Assembly (NCBI GenBank): GCA_965230225.1
Contig: CBDDKM010000006.1
Location: forward strand, 434,001-498,000
Origin: CALSMU01 sp965230225
GTDB taxonomy: Bacteria > Bacteroidota > Bacteroidia > Flavobacteriales_D > Parvicellaceae
Direction of reading: 5' to 3'
DNA: 64,000 bases
The notes beneath the pieces were generated by a model, which saw only the letters and a program-made list of their open reading frames with translations, made no database searches and was not told the origin of the DNA. The position numbers were made by a program, and so were the translations under genes. Positions 59,433 to 64,000 of the stretch are shown one piece after another (positions within the stretch are counted from its first letter, which is position 1; every line of letters starts with the position of its first letter).

Positions 59433-61959
59433 GCAACTTTTGCTTCCCTATTACTTTTCCATCTACCTCTACTTGTAGCAAGTAGTTTCCTTTGGAAACA
59501 TTACTTACGTCCAGTTGGTTTCCTTTTCCAGAAAGCACTAACTGACCTTTAATAGAGTACAATTTCAAATCACCATTTGCCGAAACACCTCTTACAGTTA
59601 TCAAATTAGTACAAGGGTTTGGAAACACATCTAACTGTAACAGGTTTTGCTCTTCTACAGAAACATCAGGAGCTGGCTGACCTAACAGGTCATTTTGATA
59701 CACTCCAAAACCATGGGTACCAATTCTTAACTTATTGTTGACAGGTGAGATACTTAAATCCATTACGATACAAGCATCCGGTAAACCATCCGACATTGAT
59801 TGCCAGGTATTACCATTATCCTCACTGACATAAACTCCATAATCACAGCCCAAATAAAGAATACTATCGTTGTGAGGATCCAATTCGATTGAGTTAAACG
59901 GTACATCAGGCAACTGCCCATTATCTAAACTTGCCCAGGTAGTTCCTCCATCTTCCGTTTTGTATACATGATCAGTTCCATACCCTCCCAGAGTAACAAA
60001 AACAGTGTTATCATCTTCAGGATGTATATCTAAATCAGTTATGAATCTATCCGGTACGTTAGCAGTAACATTTGTAAACGAACTTCCTCCATTAGTAGAC
60101 ACAAACACTCTTGAAGGAGGATCGTACAAAAAGGTAGTTGTGGCCAATTGTCTTAACGGACAGGTTGCCACATAGATTTTATCAGTGTTTTGATGAGAAA
60201 CATCCAGTGCAGTAGCAGTTTTCCCGTTATCAATCATCCCCGAAACTGTATTCCAGGACATCCCTTTGTTGGTGGACTTAAATACTCTATTGGCTGCTCC
60301 ATACAACACATCCGGATCCTGCTTAGCTACTACAAAAGGAGAGATAAAGGCAGATTCATCATCGCTCATCCCCGGAATATTAGTGCCATTAAAGCTATTA
60401 GCGTTGTTATCCGAATAGTAAACAATTAAATTATAAGTACTGGTGTAAATGTAGTCGTCATCGTCAGGGTTTATTGCGCAATATGCTCCATCTCCTCCAG
60501 TTACTTCTTCCCAGTCTGGTGTACCTCTGTAAAGCATCGTACCATTATCCTGTAGTCCTCCCACAAACAATAAAGAGTCCTGATGAGAATTGGCTGTACC
60601 TGAATAAAATTGAGTAGTTACCAGTCCTCCACTTCTTACTTCAAATGTTCCTCCATTATTGGTTGAAGCATATATTCCTCCATCTGTTGCAAATAGCACC
60701 AATCCCGGAATGGTTGGATGAAACTTAATATCGTGAACATCGGAATGTACATAGTCATTTGGCCCCGCCGGCCCTCCAACTGATGGTTGGGTATAACCAA
60801 TCCACCACGAAGATCTTCTATCTAAATCCTGGATTGAAAATTTGTACTTATACACCATTTGTCCGGCACATACTATATCGTCTGTACTACCCGGTACAAA
60901 CTCTAAATCGTGAGCATACCAACCATAAGTAAACTGAGCATCGTACGAATTCCAGTTGGTTCCAAAATCATTCGATCTAAACAATTCGTCATTACCACTG
61001 GGATAACCAACAGAAGCGATTACTATATCCGGATTGTCTGGTGATGCCCCCAACATGATCTTTCCTTGAAAAGATGGAAAACTACCACTTACCAAAGACC
61101 AGTTATTTCCTGCGTCCGTAGAACGGTACACTCCACCTCCTGCACTAGACAAATCACCACAGGAGAATAACAATTGTGAAGTATCTGAACCATGAATAAT
61201 CAAATCCATTACGTTGATGTTAGAACTAACTTGAGTCCAGTTATCACCTCCATCATAAGAACGATAAACACCATCGGTAGCTCCTGCATATACCGTATTT
61301 GGATTATCAGGATTGTACTTTATAATGTTTACGGATAAGGCCTGATCCAATGCATTGGTTAGCACAGATGTCCAGGTTTGACCATAATCAGTTGACTTTA
61401 CAATACCAACTCCGGGGAAACCTCTAGTCATCCAAACGGCTTCTCCGGTTCCAGTGTATTGATAATTATAGACCTCTCCAGTACCAAGCAATAAGGTATT
61501 TGAATCCTGCGGATGAATAGCCACAGTACTAATAGAGTTAGTACCAATATTCAATGGAACATTTTCCCAGCTATCTACACCAACCCCCAGGTTATATGAC
61601 CTCCATAAACCTCCTGAAGCAGTACCTGTAAAAATAGTATTGGGATTTTGCGGATTAAACTCTACACACTTCGATCTTCCTGCAATGTTAAAAGGGCCAA
61701 TATTTTCCCAGGTTCCATAGGAGGACTTTTCCATTCTATGAACCTGATTGGCCTGATGCCCCTCTAACATTTTACTTAGATCAATGGTTCCATTCGGATA
61801 CGCCCTGGACATGTAAAACACATCAGACTTCCCTCCTATTCCATAGGTGATTTTATGATCGTTATTAAGAGAAGTTTCTTCATTTTCGCTACTTTCAGAG
61901 CAGCTATAAAAACATGCACCGGCTACCAGAATAGCCACTATCCTAAAGTTAGATTTCAT
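59422..61959 (-). CDS. BNR/sortilin-repeat protein with T9SS type A sorting domain
   Basis: 845 residues from the ATG at 61959. The N-terminus MKSNFRIVAILVAGACFYSC looks like a lipoprotein signal, followed by an acidic stretch. Residues ~75-760 carry about ten BNR/Asp-box-like repeats (STDAGNNWSLV, SYDGGDNWTQV, SEDNGNTWQSM), forming two beta-propellers of the VPS10/xyloglucanase type. The last ~75 residues are the T9SS type A signal (VFPNPCTNLITVRG, GNYLLQVEVDGK). Likely secreted to the surface. Lipid anchoring and T9SS sorting together would be odd, so the cysteine may simply lie within an ordinary signal peptide. Confidence 0.87.
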   Translation of the reverse strand: MKSNFRIVAILVAGACFYSCSESSENEETSLNNDHKITYGIGGKSDVFYMSRAYPNGTIDLSKMLEGHQANQVHRMEKSSYGTWENIGPFNIAGRSKCVEFNPQNPNTIFTGTASGGLWRSYNLGVGVDSWENVPLNIGTNSISTVAIHPQDSNTLLLGTGEVYNYQYTGTGEAVWMTRGFPGVGIVKSTDYGQTWTSVLTNALDQALSVNIIKYNPDNPNTVYAGATDGVYRSYDGGDNWTQVSSNINVMDLIIHGSDTSQLLFSCGDLSSAGGGVYRSTDAGNNWSLVSGSFPSFQGKIMLGASPDNPDIVIASVGYPSGNDELFRSNDFGTNWNSYDAQFTYGWYAHDLEFVPGSTDDIVCAGQMVYKYKFSIQDLDRRSSWWIGYTQPSVGGPAGPNDYVHSDVHDIKFHPTIPGLVLFATDGGIYASTNNGGTFEVRSGGLVTTQFYSGTANSHQDSLLFVGGLQDNGTMLYRGTPDWEEVTGGDGAYCAINPDDDDYIYTSTYNLIVYYSDNNANSFNGTNIPGMSDDESAFISPFVVAKQDPDVLYGAANRVFKSTNKGMSWNTVSGMIDNGKTATALDVSHQNTDKIYVATCPLRQLATTTFLYDPPSRVFVSTNGGSSFTNVTANVPDRFITDLDIHPEDDNTVFVTLGGYGTDHVYKTEDGGTTWASLDNGQLPDVPFNSIELDPHNDSILYLGCDYGVYVSEDNGNTWQSMSDGLPDACIVMDLSISPVNNKLRIGTHGFGVYQNDLLGQPAPDVSVEEQNLLQLDVFPNPCTNLITVRGVSANGDLKLYSIKGQLVLSGKGNQLDVSNVSKGNYLLQVEVDGKVIGKQKLLKQ

Positions 61960-62032
61960 GATTGGTTGTTTTTCGTGTGGTGGTCCCAATTATGGGATTC
62001 ATTGGTACTACACGAAAATAACAAATAATCAA

Positions 62033-63169
62033 TTACCCTCCCAGACGAGCTTTAATTTCCTCTGTCTCTTTGTACATCGCAAACTCCTCATAAATAAACT
62101 TTAGGTTGCGAAGAATGTGCTCATTATTTGGATCTAAATCCAATGCTTGTTCGAAGTAAGGCATGGCTTTTTTATAGAATTCCTTGGCCTTTTTTACTCC
62201 CTTCTCATGCTTGTATAAATCCTTTTCCAAATCAGCTGCTTCGTGAATTACTATTCCCTGATTCATGTATAATCCGGCCAGATTAAATACTGCATCAAAA
62301 TAAGCAGGCTCATTTTTCACCAAATCCGTTAAGACTTTTTCTGCCTTATCCAGTTCCTTTAACTCAATGTGCAAGGTTCCCAACATGTAAACCAACTCTC
62401 TATCATCCGGCGATATTTCCAAAGCGTCATTAATCGCTTTTAAGGCATTTTCACCATCTCCCAAACTCACGTAAAAGTCTATTTCTTCCACCAAAAGCTT
62501 TTTGCTAGTTGGGTATTTTTTTCGCGCATCAAACAAAGTCATTACATATTCTGTGTTCTGCCCTGTTTCGGCAAGGATTTTAAGCATATTTAAATAAGTA
62601 TTCTCATCTGCCTCGCCTGTTTTTATTAGTAAATCATAAAAATGAGATGCTTTTTCGTAATCATTAATTTGCTCTGCACAAACTGCCATATTATTGATCA
62701 GATTAACATCTGATTTACCTATTACATCCAACATTTCTGCAGCATTTTCAAAACAAGTAAGTGCAGCTTTAAAATCTCTGGCTTTGTATAATTCTACTCC
62801 GGAATGCTGATAATGAGTGCTCATGGAGTAAAAAATAGAGTTGATTCGCTTCTTTCTATCATCAGTTAATTTATGATCGGTAGAATCTAAACGAATCGCT
62901 TCTTCAAATGCTTTTGCCGCATCATGAAAATAATCCAACGCTCCTTCTCCTCCTTTTGCTCCAAGTGCATAAAGTATATTTCCTTGTAACGAATAGGTTT
63001 TGGAATCGAAAACATCTTTGGAGCTTTCGTAACACTTATTAATGTGCTCCAAAGCTTTTTCGTAATTCTTTTCGTTGTAGGATCTGGAAGCAAATGTGCA
63101 ATATTCTTGCTGCCCCCAAATGGTTGAACAACAGAACATAGACAAAAATGGAAGTAAAAATTTGGTCAT
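62033..63169 (-). CDS. Secreted TPR-repeat protein
   Basis: 378 residues from the ATG at 63169; an in-frame start 25 codons earlier would bury the signal peptide MTKFLLPFLSMFCCSTIWGQ. About eight tetratricopeptide repeats (EYCTFASRSYNEKNYEKALE, ELVYMLGTLHIELKELDKAE, YFEQALDLDPNNEHILRNLK) fill the rest. Probably a periplasmic scaffold for protein-protein contacts. Divergent from the aldo/keto reductase gene. No partner is fixed by context. Confidence 0.85.
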   Translation of the reverse strand: MTKFLLPFLSMFCCSTIWGQQEYCTFASRSYNEKNYEKALEHINKCYESSKDVFDSKTYSLQGNILYALGAKGGEGALDYFHDAAKAFEEAIRLDSTDHKLTDDRKKRINSIFYSMSTHYQHSGVELYKARDFKAALTCFENAAEMLDVIGKSDVNLINNMAVCAEQINDYEKASHFYDLLIKTGEADENTYLNMLKILAETGQNTEYVMTLFDARKKYPTSKKLLVEEIDFYVSLGDGENALKAINDALEISPDDRELVYMLGTLHIELKELDKAEKVLTDLVKNEPAYFDAVFNLAGLYMNQGIVIHEAADLEKDLYKHEKGVKKAKEFYKKAMPYFEQALDLDPNNEHILRNLKFIYEEFAMYKETEEIKARLGG

Positions 63170-63337
63170 GATAGATTCAAAGATATTTATCTGATGTGGT
63201 AATTTAATACTTTCTACGTTATATTTATACACAAATAATACCAAAACGAACTAACCTCCTACGCCTGATTTTAATTGATTACTCCCAGTAACACTCTGTG
63301 AAGTATAATGTTAGAATTACGACCAAAAAGAAAGACT

Positions 63338-64000
63338 ATGAAATACAAAATATTAGGAAGAACCGGAATTAAAGTATCTGAACTGTGCCTTGGAACCATG
63401 ACCTTTGGAACCGACTGGGGATTTGGATCGGACATCATCGAATCCAAAAAGGTATTTGATGCTTTTATTAATGCCGGTGGTAACTTTTTAGATACTGCTA
63501 ATATTTACACCAAAGGAACTTCTGAAGAAATGATCAGTGAGTTCATTGGGGCCGAAAGGGATAATTTGGTTATTGCTTCTAAGTATTCATTAACCGAATC
63601 AGACAGAATTAACCAGTCTGGTAATAGTCGTAAAAACATGATGCAAAGTGTTGAAGCTTCATTAAAAAGGTTAAACACAGATTACATCGACCTATATTAT
63701 ATTCATGCATGGGATTACACTGTTCACCCGGAAGAACTAATGAGAAACCTGCAGGACCTTCTTTCTTCAGGGAAAGTGCTTTCTATTGGAATCTCCGATA
63801 CTCCGGCATGGATCGTAAGCAGATGCAATACTATAGCAGAAATGAGAGGATGGACACCTTTTAGTGCTTACCAGGTAGAATACTGCCTTTCTGAACGTAC
63901 TGCCGAAAGAGAAATCATACCAACCAATAATGGTTTTGACATGACTTTCTGTGGGTTTGGGCCTTTAGGAGCTGGACTACTTACCGGAAAATACCTGGAA
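63338..64000 (+). CDS. Aldo/keto reductase family protein, partial
   Basis: Open frame of 221 codons from the ATG at 63338 to the right edge; the C-terminal third lies outside. Clear AKR features: LGRTGIKVSELCLGTMTFG at the start, catalytic tetrad FLDTANIYTKG (Asp and Tyr), IASKY (Lys) and YYIHAWD (His), and late FGPLGAGLLTGKYL. NAD(P)H-dependent reduction of carbonyl compounds in the cytoplasm; substrate not predictable. Confidence 0.9.
   Translation, partial: MKYKILGRTGIKVSELCLGTMTFGTDWGFGSDIIESKKVFDAFINAGGNFLDTANIYTKGTSEEMISEFIGAERDNLVIASKYSLTESDRINQSGNSRKNMMQSVEASLKRLNTDYIDLYYIHAWDYTVHPEELMRNLQDLLSSGKVLSIGISDTPAWIVSRCNTIAEMRGWTPFSAYQVEYCLSERTAEREIIPTNNGFDMTFCGFGPLGAGLLTGKYLE

Noticed and set aside
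1..64000. tRNA, rRNA, CRISPR arrays, insertion sequences
   Set aside because: Looked for conserved T-loop sequence, direct repeats with regular spacers and transposase motifs (DDE, Y1) on both strands; none found by eye. A tRNA scan and IS search would settle it.

Overview
The window looks like chromosome of a member of the phylum Bacteroidota, most likely a flavobacterium-type organism. The evidence is an AT-rich base composition, many large secreted proteins ending in type IX secretion (T9SS) sorting domains of type A or type B, Bacteroidota lipoprotein signals, LytTR and TPR-histidine-kinase signalling pairs, TonB-dependent outer-membrane proteins, and promoters that fit TAnnTTTG (-7) rather than the E. 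coli pattern. No rRNA, tRNA, CRISPR array or intact insertion sequence was seen.

Left part (1-6.3 kb) is an accessory region. It holds a partial phage-type PAPS-reductase-like gene, a structured non-coding stretch, a small lipoprotein, and then a 2.5-kb segment bounded by two near-identical 25-bp direct repeats. That segment carries a divergent pair: a membrane-anchored putative winged-helix protein facing a three-gene operon (TIGR04255-like, unknown, HEPN-like). A dense array of dyad repeats lies between them. It looks like a mobile toxin-antitoxin or defence cassette. Next come a carboxymuconolactone-decarboxylase-family gene and a head-to-head junction of two truncated genes (AraC regulator and T9SS adhesin).

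6.6-20.7 kb: a large T9SS type A protein, a prohibitin-like (SPFH) lipoprotein, a five-gene export operon (TetR, small acidic membrane protein, ABC protein with a degenerate ATPase, HlyD adaptor, TolC channel) with a clear TetR operator pair, a 980-residue T9SS type B protein, and two overlapping genes that may be one frameshifted immunity-type gene.

20.8-30.2 kb: a LytTR/histidine-kinase pair is divergent from an outer-membrane beta-barrel gene, with three 21-bp-spaced direct repeats between them that fit LytTR binding. Then comes an orphan contractile-injection-system tube gene facing a candidate cargo/toxin gene and a small possible immunity gene, followed by another T9SS type B protein.

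30.3-37.6 kb: an outer-membrane protein, a glycosyltransferase, and a sulfur cluster (sulfite dehydrogenase SoxC type, cytochrome c, and a double rhodanese fused to a membrane fatty-acid-hydroxylase domain), then a polytopic membrane protein.

37.6-46.8 kb: a six-gene heme/iron operon (two HmuY-type proteins, a lipoprotein CbiX-type chelatase, an FMN/4Fe-4S membrane reductase, a DUF6686-like protein, a TonB receptor) under a Fur-like palindrome, with an AraC regulator and a T9SS protein divergent to it.

46.8-64 kb: lipoproteins, an SGNH hydrolase, a SemiSWEET-type protein, a beta/gamma-crystallin-like lipoprotein, a NarL-type two-component pair with an orphan LuxR helix-turn-helix protein and an internally duplicated protein of unknown role, a pseudouridine synthase, a BNR-repeat T9SS protein, a TPR protein, and the 5' part of an aldo/keto reductase.
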